Shown piece by piece: positions 51,415 through 60,502 of a DNA stretch of 64,000 nucleotides. The stretch spans positions 25,222 to 89,221 of the forward strand of contig DAOPZL010000005.1 of assembly GCA_035353395.1 (NCBI GenBank), in the 5' to 3' direction. The first letter of the stretch is position 1, and every line of letters starts with the position of its first letter. Both the position numbers and the translations under genes were made by a program. Source of the DNA: UBA1801 sp035353395 (lineage in GTDB: Bacteria; Acidobacteriota; Holophagae; Holophagales; Holophagaceae). The notes below the pieces were generated by a model, which saw only the letters and a program-made list of their open reading frames with translations, had not been told where the DNA came from and did not search any database.

Positions 51415-51957
51415 ATGCCCAGGCCCGATGAAATCGCCACGAAGCTGTTGGGGGTGTCCTACGATGCCCTGGACGTGCGTGCCCAGAAGGTGGCACAACA
51501 CGTGGCGCAGCGGATACCCATCGTCCGGAACACAGTGAAGGAACTCGAGGCAAAAGCCACGCTCGGCCAGCGAGCGGCGGACCGGGTGGCATCCATGGGC
51601 GGATCCTGGGCCTTTGTCGGGCTCTTCGCTGTCTCCATGGCGCTCTGGGTGGGACTCAATGCTTTCCTGTTGCTCAACCGCGGAACCACCTTTGATCCCT
51701 ACCCATACATCCTGCTGAATCTTTTCCTTTCCATGCTGGCCGCCATCCAGGCTCCCATCATCCTGATGTCCCAGAACCGCCATAGCCAGAAGGATCGTGT
51801 TCGCGCCGAGCACGATTATGAGGTCAACCTCAAGGCTGAACTCGAGATCATGCTGCTCCACGAGAAGCTGGATCTGCTGCGCGAGAAGCAGTGGGAAGAA
51901 CTGCTGGAACTACAGAGGCAGCAGATCGGATTGTTGACCACCCTGTCTGGGCGGTGA
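51415..51957 (+). CDS. DUF1003-family membrane protein
   Basis: 180 residues from ATG 51415 (GGAG seven bases upstream). The DUF1003 core is two helices, GSWAFVGLFAVSMALWVGLNAFL and YPYILLNLFLSMLAAIQAPIILMSQNRHSQKDR, followed by a charged helix that may form a coiled coil (residues about 130-175). The function is unknown. The longer N-terminus (about 55 residues) is variable in this family. Confidence 0.85.
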   Translation: MPRPDEIATKLLGVSYDALDVRAQKVAQHVAQRIPIVRNTVKELEAKATLGQRAADRVASMGGSWAFVGLFAVSMALWVGLNAFLLLNRGTTFDPYPYILLNLFLSMLAAIQAPIILMSQNRHSQKDRVRAEHDYEVNLKAELEIMLLHEKLDLLREKQWEELLELQRQQIGLLTTLSGR

Positions 51958-52295
51958 CCGGAACGGGCTCCCCCACTCCAGATATCGGAGGCTTGGCGTG
52001 GCTCCGCGCTCCGACTCGAATGTCCCGCCCATTTGTAGTGTAGAGTCAGGGTTCTGTCGACCGGGCCTCCAGGTGGTGGAGTCCCCACCCACCTGGGTAC
52101 ATGCCGGACCCCGCGAGGGCAAGATCACCGCAGGCGACGTCGTTGATAGCCTTCGATGGAGTCCGGTTGCGGGCGTAGGTCAAGCCGGGGAACTCGAAGG
52201 GGTCACGATCCCGAACCACGGACAGAGTGTTGGCGTCGAAGAATTCCGAGGGTGGCGGAAGATGTCTACAACGTTCCGAGAAGCGCTATCCACAC
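51958..52295. other. Non-coding stretch beside IS remnant
   Basis: About 340 bases with no supported gene on either strand. It probably contains part of the damaged insertion sequence that begins near 52.3 kb, but I cannot place its ends. Confidence 0.35.
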
Positions 52296-52910
52296 CTACC
52301 ATCCATGGGCCGAGAAGCGGATGAGGCAGGCGGTGAGCTTGAGGAAGGTCAGATGATCATAGCGAACCGTCGGCCGTCTATACCTGTGGATCCAGGGGGA
52401 AGTTCGCTCCACAGCCGATCGATGCTTTCCGAGCCTCCCCATAGCTTCCGCACCGCGGCAGGCTATGCAAGAAAGCATGCCTCGTCTGTTGCACGCCAAC
52501 CTGCATCGATATATGTCGTACGCCTTGTCTGCATACAGCTTCCTCGACCTTCCCCGCTTTTTCCGAATATCGGGGACACCATCCAGGATCTTCTCGAGGG
52601 GCACGGAGTCGTGCTGATTGGTCAAGCCCACAAGGACGGACAGTAGGATCCCGTTGGCATCAGTCATCAGATGGTGCTTCGTTCCGCTCTTTCCGCGGTC
52701 TGTCAGGTTCGGTCCGGTCGCTTCGCCCCCCATTTCGCCTGAACGCTCGAAGCATCCACGGCGGCCTGTCGCCGATCGATCTTCCCGGCCTCGTTCAACT
52801 CTCCCGGCAGCATACGGTGCAGCCCGCCCCGCACCCCGAGCACTACCACCCGCTCAACCTTCGCCAACTGGTCATCCCGCTTCCACAGCCAAGTTCTTTG
52901 GGAAGGCCCG
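52296..52910 (-). pseudogene. IS5-family (IS427-like) transposase remnant
   Basis: Two frames on the minus strand make one IS5-type transposase. GELNEAGKIDRRQAAVDASSVQAKWG is in one frame, and GGEATGPNLTDRGKSGTKHHLMTD through RKLYADKAYD and GRLGKHRSAVERT in the other. They meet at a run of six G (52726-52731 on the plus strand as C). The part before LHRMLPGELN is scrambled compared with the family and has no clean start. The Asp residues and the final Glu of the DDE triad can be placed, but the gene is not intact. The upstream boundary is approximate. Confidence 0.72.
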
Positions 52911-53065
52911 ACCAGCGAATCTCTGGCCGCTGGACGAACAGAATCCCGCGCAACCCCCCACGTTCCGACCCCCGTGGATGCTCGCCGTCTGGCTTCGGCG
53001 CTGGAGGTGAAAAAAGCAGGGAGATGCGTTCCCAGGGCACAGGGGGCAGAATCCACTGGGCTTTC

Positions 53066-53575
53066 CTAATCAATTTCGGGGGCCAATTCCATGACGCCCA
53101 CCATGCTTCGGGCATTGACGAACACCTGAGCCAGGGGTTCTCCAGAGACTTCCTTCAAATTCACTTGCGGATCCGGGGCAAGGTAACAGTGCTTGAATTC
53201 GATAAACCCGTTATTGCGCAGCAGAAAATCCGAGACACGAACGTTCTCCAATACCTCGATGTAGCCTCGAATGCTTCCCATGCTGAGGAGGCAGGTCACG
53301 AGCCGCCGGGTTGTGTTCATGTAGTTGACTTCCGAATCCAGGGCTTCGCGGGGAGCCAGCAGGTGCGTTGCCGACTTCTGCAGAGCCAGGAAGGGGTATG
53401 CCTCTGAGCCTCCGGGGAGAACGACTTCCGTCAGCTTCAGGATCTCTTCCGAGGCGTTCAGAAAAGCATGTAATCCCTTCATGGTCGGAAGATGGAGGGT
53501 GCCGTTGATAAATCCGTGAGGGGCCAGGATGAGCACAGGAATGAACTGCTGTCTGGAACTGGGTGAGGTCGGCAT
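53066..53575 (-). CDS. Hypothetical protein with apparent internal duplication
   Basis: 169 residues from ATG 53575, preceded by GAGGT at six bases. No family recognised with confidence. The two halves look alike: ILAPHGFINGTLHLPTMKGLHAFL...EILKL and LLSMGSIRGYIEVLENVRVSDFL...FIEF, each a G-x-I-x-G strand pattern followed by a xxFL helix, ending AQVFVNARSMVGVMEL. A duplicated beta-rich domain is inferred. No signal peptide. It lies 42 bases downstream of a 53-codon gene on the same strand. Confidence 0.6.
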   Translation of the reverse strand: MPTSPSSRQQFIPVLILAPHGFINGTLHLPTMKGLHAFLNASEEILKLTEVVLPGGSEAYPFLALQKSATHLLAPREALDSEVNYMNTTRRLVTCLLSMGSIRGYIEVLENVRVSDFLLRNNGFIEFKHCYLAPDPQVNLKEVSGEPLAQVFVNARSMVGVMELAPEID

Positions 53576-53617
53576 GAAATTACCTCGCACGGGTGAAGGA
53601 GAGTGGATTTTGGGCAT

Positions 53618-53779
53618 TTACTGGATCAGTGCTCGTTCTGCGATCTCGGGAGCTCTGTAATACGTGTCCGGTCCCAAGGAGGCGATTTCCTCCAGTGCCT
53701 TGCGGTAGCGGTCCCGTTCGTCTTTCATTGCCATATGATCATTCATGAATTTCATATCACTGGCGTTTTGAATTCGCAT
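53618..53779 (-). CDS. 53-residue hypothetical protein
   Basis: A short ORF with GGGAGG four bases before the ATG at 53779. The product MRIQNASDMKFMNDHMAMKD then RYRKALEEIASLGPDTYY and APEIAERALIQ is helical; the ALEEIA...IAERAL pattern is reminiscent of small phage-encoded proteins, which is only a resemblance. It probably forms a unit with the following 169-residue protein. Confidence 0.5.
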   Translation of the reverse strand: MRIQNASDMKFMNDHMAMKDERDRYRKALEEIASLGPDTYYRAPEIAERALIQ

Positions 53780-53862
53780 GCGCCCTCCCTTTCCGATCGC
53801 TGAACATTGCGTTTTGCGGCTTCCTGGGAGCCCTGCGCATTCTCAGGAACGACTTGCCAAAT

Positions 53863-53887
53863 GACCCGACATGAATGGTGTCGGGTC
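53863..53887. terminator. Hairpin in the 53.8-54.1 kb spacer
   Basis: A perfect nine-base stem GACCCGACA/TGTCGGGTC with a seven-base loop. It lies between divergent small genes (the spacer 53780-54088 has no other feature I can support), so it may be a relic or a regulatory hairpin rather than a terminator. Confidence 0.4.
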
Positions 53888-54088
53888 CTCTTGGCGTTTC
53901 ACGAGTTCTGACAAGGCAATCTCCCCCAGACATGGGAAACATGTGTCTGAACTGGCACGGGTGCAAAGAGAAAATGAACGAGGTGCATTTCCCTGCCATA
54001 TCAGAGGCTTCAGGATGGGGAACTCTTGGCAGAAAGGAAGGCAACCGATGTGGATACAACCCATATTTGAGCGGTACGGAGGAACGTC

Positions 54089-54409
54089 ATGGACAGGAAT
54101 CCGAAGCGCACTCGAAACGAACATGAAGATTTGCTGCCCATAGATCAGAAACCAGAAGAATCCGAAGTGCCCATGGTCCAGCAGGACTCCTACCGCAGGG
54201 TCTTGTTTGGTCAGGCTTCCGATCCCCTCTTTCCTCCTCATCCAGCGCCTCCCGAGGTGCCCGAGGAGGAGCTAAGCAAGCAAGCCATGGCCGATGCCGA
54301 AGGATCCCGTCAGCGGGCAGCCGGCCTCGTCTCGCCCGTCCTTCGTTGGCTCCTGCTCATTTCGGTCGCCGCGATCACGCTGGGCATCGTGTTCTGGCGT
54401 CGATGGTAG
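54089..54409 (+). CDS. Small tail-anchored membrane protein
   Basis: 106 residues with GGAGGA before the ATG. The first 80 residues are charged and Pro-rich without a fold I recognise; the last 25 (SPVLRWLLLISVAAITLGIVFWRRW) form one membrane helix ending in basic residues, so the bulk faces the cytoplasm if tail-anchored. No family recognised. Confidence 0.55.
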   Translation: MDRNPKRTRNEHEDLLPIDQKPEESEVPMVQQDSYRRVLFGQASDPLFPPHPAPPEVPEEELSKQAMADAEGSRQRAAGLVSPVLRWLLLISVAAITLGIVFWRRW

Positions 54410-54546
54410 TTGACGCTCCAGGTTGACCCGCCGAAAGAATTGATCTCTGGCTGAACGATCAGGTAAAAACGTCTCATACCGCTCCTGATTTGAGTGCCGC
54501 CGGGGATGGTTGCGACCGATACTTCACTAGGACACAAGGAGACGCG

Positions 54547-54861
54547 ATGACCCACTACCGCATTGAAGACACCCTTTCCGGCAATTATCTCGGGGATATG
54601 GAAGCCGACGATGAAGAATCCGCAATTCGGGCCATGCTGGAGGAAACAGCTTGTACGGACGAGGCCACCGACAATATCAGAGCGATCGAGGTCGTCACGC
54701 TGGGCCAATGGACCGGAACCCTTGAGGCCGCCACCTACTACATGGACGAGGAGATTCGCGAACGCCTTCAGTCCGGATTGCGATGCAGCGACCAGGAGTG
54801 GCTGGACACCTACTGCCGAGAACATGAGGCCGCTTTTGGCGAAAGGTTCGTGATCACCTGA
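54547..54861 (+). CDS. Small acidic hypothetical protein
   Basis: 104 residues from ATG 54547 (AAGGAG five bases upstream). Strongly acidic: HYRIEDTLSGNYLGDMEADDEESAIRAMLEE resembles the beta-beta-alpha start of many small proteins of plasmid or phage origin, but this is weak. No membrane segment. It ends 37 bases before an IS630-type element. Confidence 0.55.
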   Translation: MTHYRIEDTLSGNYLGDMEADDEESAIRAMLEETACTDEATDNIRAIEVVTLGQWTGTLEAATYYMDEEIRERLQSGLRCSDQEWLDTYCREHEAAFGERFVIT

Positions 54862-54898
54862 GCCCTCGCTCCCCATGCGTTGGTCCGATGGACTCATA

Positions 54899-56024
54899 CT
54901 AATTTGCATTCAATAAAATAAGATCTATACTTAATCTCAGCCCACCAAAGGAGCTGAGATGAAGACTCTGATCAGACCCGACAGAACCACGATCGATCAG
55001 TTGGCGGAGCGGCTGAAGGTGGCGCATAGGCGCTCCGAGTTCCAGCGGATCCAGTGCATTCTGATCCGCGCCACGCTTGGGAGTTCCGCGGCCGAAATCG
55101 CACGATTGCTGGGCTGGTCAGTTGCCACCGTCCACATGATCCACTCCCGCTATTCCCGGGAGGGGGACGCCCTGTTTGATCTCAAGTCCAAAGGTGGCCG
55201 GCACAACCAGCACCTCACCCTGGAGGAGGAGGCCGAGTTCCTGGCGCCTTTCCTGGCCCCGGCCGCCAAGGGGGGCATCCTGGTCGTCTCTGAGGTCCAT
55301 GTCGCCTACGAAATCAGGATCGGGAAGAAGGTCCCGGCAAGCACCGTCTACCGACTGCTGGCCCGCCACGACTGGCGGAAGATCGTCCCGCGCCCCCAGC
55401 ACCCGAAATCCGATCCGGCGGCACAGGCCGCCTTTAAAAAAACTCCAAACGGTCGTCGAAGAGGTCGTGGTCAGGGAATCGGCGAAGGGCCGCCAGATTC
55501 GATTGATGTTCCAGGATGAGGGGCGCTTTGGCCTGCTTGGGGATCCACGCAGGTGTTGGGCTCCCAAGGGCGTCCGTCCCGTAGTCAGGAAACGCCAACT
55601 CCGCCAGTACACCTACGCCTTCGCCGCCGTGAGCCCCCATGACGGCGTGATGGACAGTCTGGTCCTGCCCTGGGTGAACGCGGAAATGATGTCCTTGTTC
55701 CTTCGGACAGTGGCCGATCGCCATTCAGACGAGTTCATCGTCATGGTCATGGACCAGGCCGGTTGGCACATCGCCGATGCGCTCCAGGTTCCAAAGAACA
55801 TGCAGATCGAGTTCCTTCCTCCCTACAGTCCCGAGTTGAACCCTGCCGAACATCTCTGGGACGACCTACGGGAGAAGGATTTCGCCAACCGGGCATTCTC
55901 CTCCATGAGCGTCGTCGAGGAGGCCCTTGTCCGGGGACTACGACGCCAGGAACAAAACCCGGTGACCATGCAACGGCTCACCGGGTTCAACTGGATTACT
56001 TCTATCTCTTTGAATGCAAATTAG
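54899..56024 (+). mobile_element. IS630-family insertion sequence, 1126 bp
   Basis: Terminal inverted repeats CTAATTTGCATTCAA at 54899-54913 and its complement at 56010-56024, each flanked by TA (54897-54898 and 56025-56026), the target duplication typical of IS630/Tc1 elements. The only gene inside is the transposase. The ends match perfectly over 15 bases, so the copy is probably recent. Confidence 0.88.
54959..56024 (+). CDS. IS630-family transposase, two frames joined at A7
   Basis: The first frame (54959 to about 55442) encodes the HTH part: LIRATLGSSAAEIARLLGWSVATVHMIHSRY and a GGRHNQHLT linker. The second frame encodes the DDE catalytic core: MFQDEGRFG, VMVMDQAGWH and PPYSPELNPAEHLW, with Asp, Asp and Glu present. 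They join in a +1 shift at a run of seven A (55436-55442), giving AAFKK-LQTVVEE. It may be a programmed frameshift or slippage product, or an inactivating mutation. The stop TAG lies inside the right inverted repeat. AAAGGAG precedes the ATG. Confidence 0.85.
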
Positions 56025-56151
56025 TATCAGTCCGCGCAAAGCACCCCACGATGTCGGATCCGCGCTGCGGGTTAATGGATGTATATTGCGACACCAAATG
56101 GTCCGGTACGGACGTGTCTTTCCGCAATTTCATAACTTAGGCGTTCAACCC

Positions 56152-57609
56152 TTACGCGTTTCGCAGGGCCGCCAGGAGTTCATCCAAGGACACGCTGACC
56201 AGGGTGGAGGCCCGATCACTCATGGCGTAGGGGATGATTACCTCGCGGCCATAGATGAGCGACCCACAGCTGTAGACGACGTTCGGCACGTATCCCTCGC
56301 GGGCGCTTCCTTCCGCTTCCAGCAGGGGCTCACGCAGCCGGCCAATGACCTGGGTGGGGTCATGAAGGTCCAGCAGGATCGCGCCGATGCAATATTTCCG
56401 CATGGGACCGACGCCATGGGTGAGTACCAGCCAGCCGGCTTCAGTTTCCATGGGCGAGCCGCAATTGCCGATCTTCACGGATTCCCATACCTCCGCCGGA
56501 CGCAGCAGGATCTGCGGATCGCTCCAGTAGTGGGGATTATCGGAGAACATGAGGTACAGGTTCTCTTCATCCTGCCGGGACAGCATCACGTAGTTGCCGT
56601 CGATCCGCCGAGGGAACAGGGCCATGCCCTTGTTCTGCACCGCCGAGCCGTTCAACGTGAGCACCCGGAAGTGGTTGAAATCCTGGGTTTCGATGAGCTG
56701 GGGGAGGATGGCGTGCCCGTTGTAGGCGGTATAAGTGGCGTAGTACATCATGGATCCGTCCAGTTCCTGGAAGCGGACAAAACGAGCGTCCTCTATGCCA
56801 TTGCTCTCGTTGGAGGAATTGGGGAAGATGGCTCGCTCCCCGAGGGCATGTTCCGGTCTGAAGGTCATCTCGTAGTTGGAGTCCGCCAGCCACTCGATGC
56901 AGCGCAGGGTGTTGTTGAGATCCTGGGTATGCGGCCTGGTCTCCCGTCGAATGCGTGTCTCGCTGCGGTTCAGTTCGGCGCGGTTGAAACCGGCACCCAG
57001 GGGCGCCAGCACGGCAATAGCCAGCTCGTTGTCGAAACCCATCTCATGCAGCTTGAGCAGGAAGGCCACCTTCTGGTAGCCCGGATTGGGCTCAATCCTG
57101 GGCAGGGCGATCCTGCGAGAGACAGGATCCACCTGGACTCCCCCAGGCGTGATGAGGCCCGTGCGGAATTCGACGGAGGAGATGTGACCCTCGCCGGTGG
57201 CCCGCAGGCTCATAACATAGCGCAGGCAGCCGTCCGGAACGCCGGTCTGGTCCGGGTGGGGGACGATGGACGGATTGAACAGGGCGGCTGATTCCAGGGC
57301 GTATTCTCCGGTGAAAAGTCCGCCGATAAGCAATTTCCGGTCGCGGGAAAGGGGCTGGTCCGTGAATACCTGGGTAGCCACTCGCTCGAAGTTGGCGAGC
57401 AAGGTCTCCTCCAGATCGAAGTGGCGACTGTCGAACTCCTGGAAGATGGCCTCCAGGAGTTCCTGGGTCCTGGGCTCGGTCAGAGCCAGGGCCCGGCCGA
57501 TAAGGGTGGTTATTTTCTGAGAGCTGGAGGGGATGAAGGGGCGGAGGATGACCCGGTTGCTTTGGGGAACCAGGGTGACGTCGTGTCTGCGCAGGTGGAT
57601 GGCGGTCAC
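56152..57609 (-). CDS. GH130-family glycoside phosphorylase-like enzyme
   Basis: 485 residues from a GTG that overlaps the upstream stop (GTGA). A five-bladed propeller pattern is seen, with LNRSETRIRRE, GIEDARFVRFQ (the conserved Asp region), YNGHAILPQLIETQDF, KGMALFPRRIDGNYVMLSRQD and IGNCGSPMETEAGWLVLTHGVGP, all typical of GH130 beta-mannoside phosphorylases and hydrolases. It would cleave mannosyl linkages, with phosphate or water. A coupled glycosyltransferase is encoded immediately upstream. Confidence 0.87.
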   Translation of the reverse strand: MTAIHLRRHDVTLVPQSNRVILRPFIPSSSQKITTLIGRALALTEPRTQELLEAIFQEFDSRHFDLEETLLANFERVATQVFTDQPLSRDRKLLIGGLFTGEYALESAALFNPSIVPHPDQTGVPDGCLRYVMSLRATGEGHISSVEFRTGLITPGGVQVDPVSRRIALPRIEPNPGYQKVAFLLKLHEMGFDNELAIAVLAPLGAGFNRAELNRSETRIRRETRPHTQDLNNTLRCIEWLADSNYEMTFRPEHALGERAIFPNSSNESNGIEDARFVRFQELDGSMMYYATYTAYNGHAILPQLIETQDFNHFRVLTLNGSAVQNKGMALFPRRIDGNYVMLSRQDEENLYLMFSDNPHYWSDPQILLRPAEVWESVKIGNCGSPMETEAGWLVLTHGVGPMRKYCIGAILLDLHDPTQVIGRLREPLLEAEGSAREGYVPNVVYSCGSLIYGREVIIPYAMSDRASTLVSVSLDELLAALRNA

Positions 57610-59888
57610 AGGGTCCCCTTCGGGGCGGGACCTACGCCGTGCTCGGTGACGCTCATCTCCGCCAGGGACAAATGGAAGGCCAGTGTGGACTCGGCGCCCT
57701 GGTTCTCGTTGACCCGGTCCTCGTGCAGGCCATCACGGCAGCCGCCAGTGCTGAAATCGTAGACGGCCAAACCTAAGTCGTTGCGGCCCAGGAACCACTC
57801 GAAGGCCCGCTTGGCCTCCTTGGACCAGGCGGGGTCCCCGGTGGTCCGGAACGCGGTCAAGCAGGCGGAGACCATGGCTTGGGCCTCCACGGGTTGCTGG
57901 TCGAAATAGGCTCGGACCCCGTCCTTGGAGTAGAAGCCTTTGCTGCCGATAGGCCGGAAATGGTCCTTCTGGGTGCGCTGTACCGAGGCCAGCCAGGCCA
58001 GGGACTTGAGGCCGATCGCCATGGCTTCGGGATTGGCCATGCTCTCGCCGCAAAGCAACAGAGCTTGGCTCAGCCTGGCATTGTCGTAGCTGGCAGTGGT
58101 CTCGAACCAGGGCCAGGTTGCCGTGGCGCAGCCTTGCCAAAGGCCCAGCAGCTGCTGGACGAGCCGCTCTTGCAGCGCTTCAGCTTCGGGGTGGCCCTCG
58201 CCGTTACCCAGGAACTCGTGGATGCCCAGCAGGGTGAAAGCCCAGGCCCGAGGGGAACGGAACTCCCCCACAGCGGCCAGCCCGCTGAGAAACAGATGTC
58301 TGGCCAGCTTCCGGTGGCCTTCGTTGCGCGATCGGCCCGCCCCGGCTCCGAGAGCCCAGAGGGCCCGGGCATGGCTGTCCTCGCTGCCGGCCTCCTCCAG
58401 CCACGCCCGGCCATAGTTCATGAAATTGCGGAAGCGGCCGGTATCGCGATTGAGGGAAGTGGCCAGGAAGGCCAGATACCGGGTAGCCAGCCGGTCGATG
58501 CTCTCCGAGGGTGGCTGCCCTCCCAGTTCATCCAGGAGGTTGCAGAGCAGGTAGGCCCGGGCATTGTCGTCCGTGCAGTAGCCTTCCTGGAAATTCGGGA
58601 CGCTGAACATGGCGTGCTGGAGGATGCCGGTGCCGTCGCTCATCCGGACAAGGTGGTCCAGGCGAAGTGGGGGAAGATCATAGGGCCGGCTGGCCAGGGT
58701 CCATTCGGCGAAAGCCGAACGGGGCGCCACCCTCCGGTCCTTGCGGGCACGCTGGAAGGATTCCAGGTAGAGCCGTGCCACCCGCGGCCAGATCATGTCC
58801 CGGCCCAACTGGTAGGCCTTTTCCCGGGTGACTCGCAGCCGAACGGGGTCGTCCAGGAAGGCGCAGACACCCTGGGCGATCGCCGCTGGATCCCGGAACG
58901 GGACCAGGATGCCCCGGCCATCGGCCAGCAGCTCCTGAGCGTGCCAATAGGGGGTGGAGACCACGGCCTTGCCGGCGCCGAACACATAGGCAAGGGTCCC
59001 GGATGTGATCTGTGCCTCGTGCAGATAGGGGGTGAGGTAGATGTCCGAGGCGCCGATGAATTCCTTCAGGTCATCCAGAGAGACAAAGCGGTTGTAGAAG
59101 ATCACATGGTTCTTGACCCCACGCTCCTCGGCCAGCCGCTCCAATCCCAGGCGATAGCTTTCTCCTTCCCGGGCGACAAGATGCGGGTGAGTGGCGCCGA
59201 GCACCAGGTAGACCACGTTGGGGTGGCGCTTCACGATCTCCGGCAGAGCCTCGATCACGTATTCGATGCCCTTGCCGGGGCCAAGCAAGCCGAAGGTAAG
59301 CAGCACATGGCGTCCTTCCACTCCGAACTGGCGCTTGTAGAAGCTCGACTCGATGAACGGCATGTCCGGGATCCCGTGGGGAATGATGTCCACGTTGCTG
59401 CCCGGGACCCCATAGGTCTCCGCGAGTATCTCGGCGCCCTTGCGGGCCATCACCACCAGGCGGTTGCTGCACCGGATCAGTTCCTCCATCACCTTGCGCT
59501 GGACCCCGTCGGGCTCGCGCAGCACCGTGTGCAGCGTGGTGACCACCGGCATGCGCACTTCCTTGAGCAGGGCCAGCAAATGGCTGCCGGCCGGACCGCC
59601 ATAGATGCCAAATTCATGCTGCACGCACAGTACCTGGGCGTCGCTGAAATTCAGGAAGTCCGCGGCTCGCCGGTAGGAGTCCAGATCCTTCTGATCCACT
59701 TCGTAATGGACCCGGGGAGGATAGTCGTAGCGCTCCGGCCTGTCGTTCACGGCACCGGTGAAACAGTCCACACCGGGCGCCGCCGCAGCGACTGCTTCGC
59801 AGAGATCATGCGTGAAGGTGGCGATCCCGCAGAGACGGGGCAGGTAGCCGCCAAAAAAGGCGATTCGATCAGGGGTAGCTGCGTCCAT
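57606..59888 (-). CDS. GT4-type glycosyltransferase with C-terminal (alpha/alpha) domain
   Basis: 760 residues. Residues 1-370 are a GT-B glycosyltransferase: GYLPRLCGIATFTHDL, VVTTLHTVLREPD, FGLLGPGKGIEYVIEALPEI and the HEAQITSGTLAYVFGAGKAVVSTPY block with the donor-binding Glu. Residues about 400-740 are a helical toroid-like domain (EGYCTDDNARAYLLCNLL, HARALWALGAG, FETTASYDNARLSQALL, GVRAYFDQQPVEAQAMVSA) seen in glycan-processing proteins. Pairing with GH130 suggests a mannose-containing glycan is built and turned over. No exporter is seen. Confidence 0.85.
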   Translation of the reverse strand: MDAATPDRIAFFGGYLPRLCGIATFTHDLCEAVAAAAPGVDCFTGAVNDRPERYDYPPRVHYEVDQKDLDSYRRAADFLNFSDAQVLCVQHEFGIYGGPAGSHLLALLKEVRMPVVTTLHTVLREPDGVQRKVMEELIRCSNRLVVMARKGAEILAETYGVPGSNVDIIPHGIPDMPFIESSFYKRQFGVEGRHVLLTFGLLGPGKGIEYVIEALPEIVKRHPNVVYLVLGATHPHLVAREGESYRLGLERLAEERGVKNHVIFYNRFVSLDDLKEFIGASDIYLTPYLHEAQITSGTLAYVFGAGKAVVSTPYWHAQELLADGRGILVPFRDPAAIAQGVCAFLDDPVRLRVTREKAYQLGRDMIWPRVARLYLESFQRARKDRRVAPRSAFAEWTLASRPYDLPPLRLDHLVRMSDGTGILQHAMFSVPNFQEGYCTDDNARAYLLCNLLDELGGQPPSESIDRLATRYLAFLATSLNRDTGRFRNFMNYGRAWLEEAGSEDSHARALWALGAGAGRSRNEGHRKLARHLFLSGLAAVGEFRSPRAWAFTLLGIHEFLGNGEGHPEAEALQERLVQQLLGLWQGCATATWPWFETTASYDNARLSQALLLCGESMANPEAMAIGLKSLAWLASVQRTQKDHFRPIGSKGFYSKDGVRAYFDQQPVEAQAMVSACLTAFRTTGDPAWSKEAKRAFEWFLGRNDLGLAVYDFSTGGCRDGLHEDRVNENQGAESTLAFHLSLAEMSVTEHGVGPAPKGTL

Positions 59889-60033
59889 ATGTCCGCTCCA
59901 GGGTGGCTACCGGGGTCGATTACTGGGATCTGGAAGATCCCTGGCCACATGGTCCCCGCGGAGCCCACCCGTCTGATCCTGCGCTCCAATTCTCGTTTCA
60001 CCTAGGGGAAAAGAGCCTGGTCATGCAGGATCA

Positions 60034-60402
60034 TCACCCGCCACACCCCTGCTGAGTGATGTCGGGTACTCCCCGGTCCGACTGATCTAAACCCGCGTCA
60101 ACACTGGATGAAAGAGGGGACATATATGCCGTCAGCTGCCCTTTGGCATCCACGCGCTGGATCAATCTCCCTGCGGAATCGTAGCTGTGGTTGGTTCCCG
60201 TGCCGTCGTTCAACTGTTTCCCGAGAACCCGGCCCTGGAGGTCCTTCCACCAGTTTGTGACGTGCCCTTGTGGGTCGGTCAGCTGTTCCAGGCTGCCGCA
60301 GTTACACCAGTCGAAATACGTGGACCGACCCGCCGGGTCCTGGACTTCCGAGAACTGCCGGAGGGCGTTGTAGCTCATGGTGGTCCAGTGCCCCAAGCGC
60401 AT
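60034..60402 (-). pseudogene. RHS/YD-repeat fragment
   Basis: About 122 codons with RHS repeats: YNALRQFSEVQDPAGRSTYFDW, DPQGHVTNWWKDLQGRV and YDSAGRLIQRVDAKGQLTAY. Intact RHS proteins have over a thousand residues with a core and a toxin tip; only a few repeats remain, and the tail after GQLTAY loses the pattern. It is a degraded fragment next to an insertion sequence. Confidence 0.75.
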
Positions 60403-60502
60403 CCTGGCTGAACATGGTCGGAAGGTTTTTCCGGGACATTACGGAGAATAGGATTCGGCGAGGAGTCTTTCGTTCTGTCCCAGAATTGGAAATCGCGATT
60501 CA

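Noticed and set aside
53843..54241. 132-codon minus-strand ORF overlapping the tail-anchored protein gene
   Set aside because: It runs antisense to a gene with a better ribosome site and has no clear start signal.
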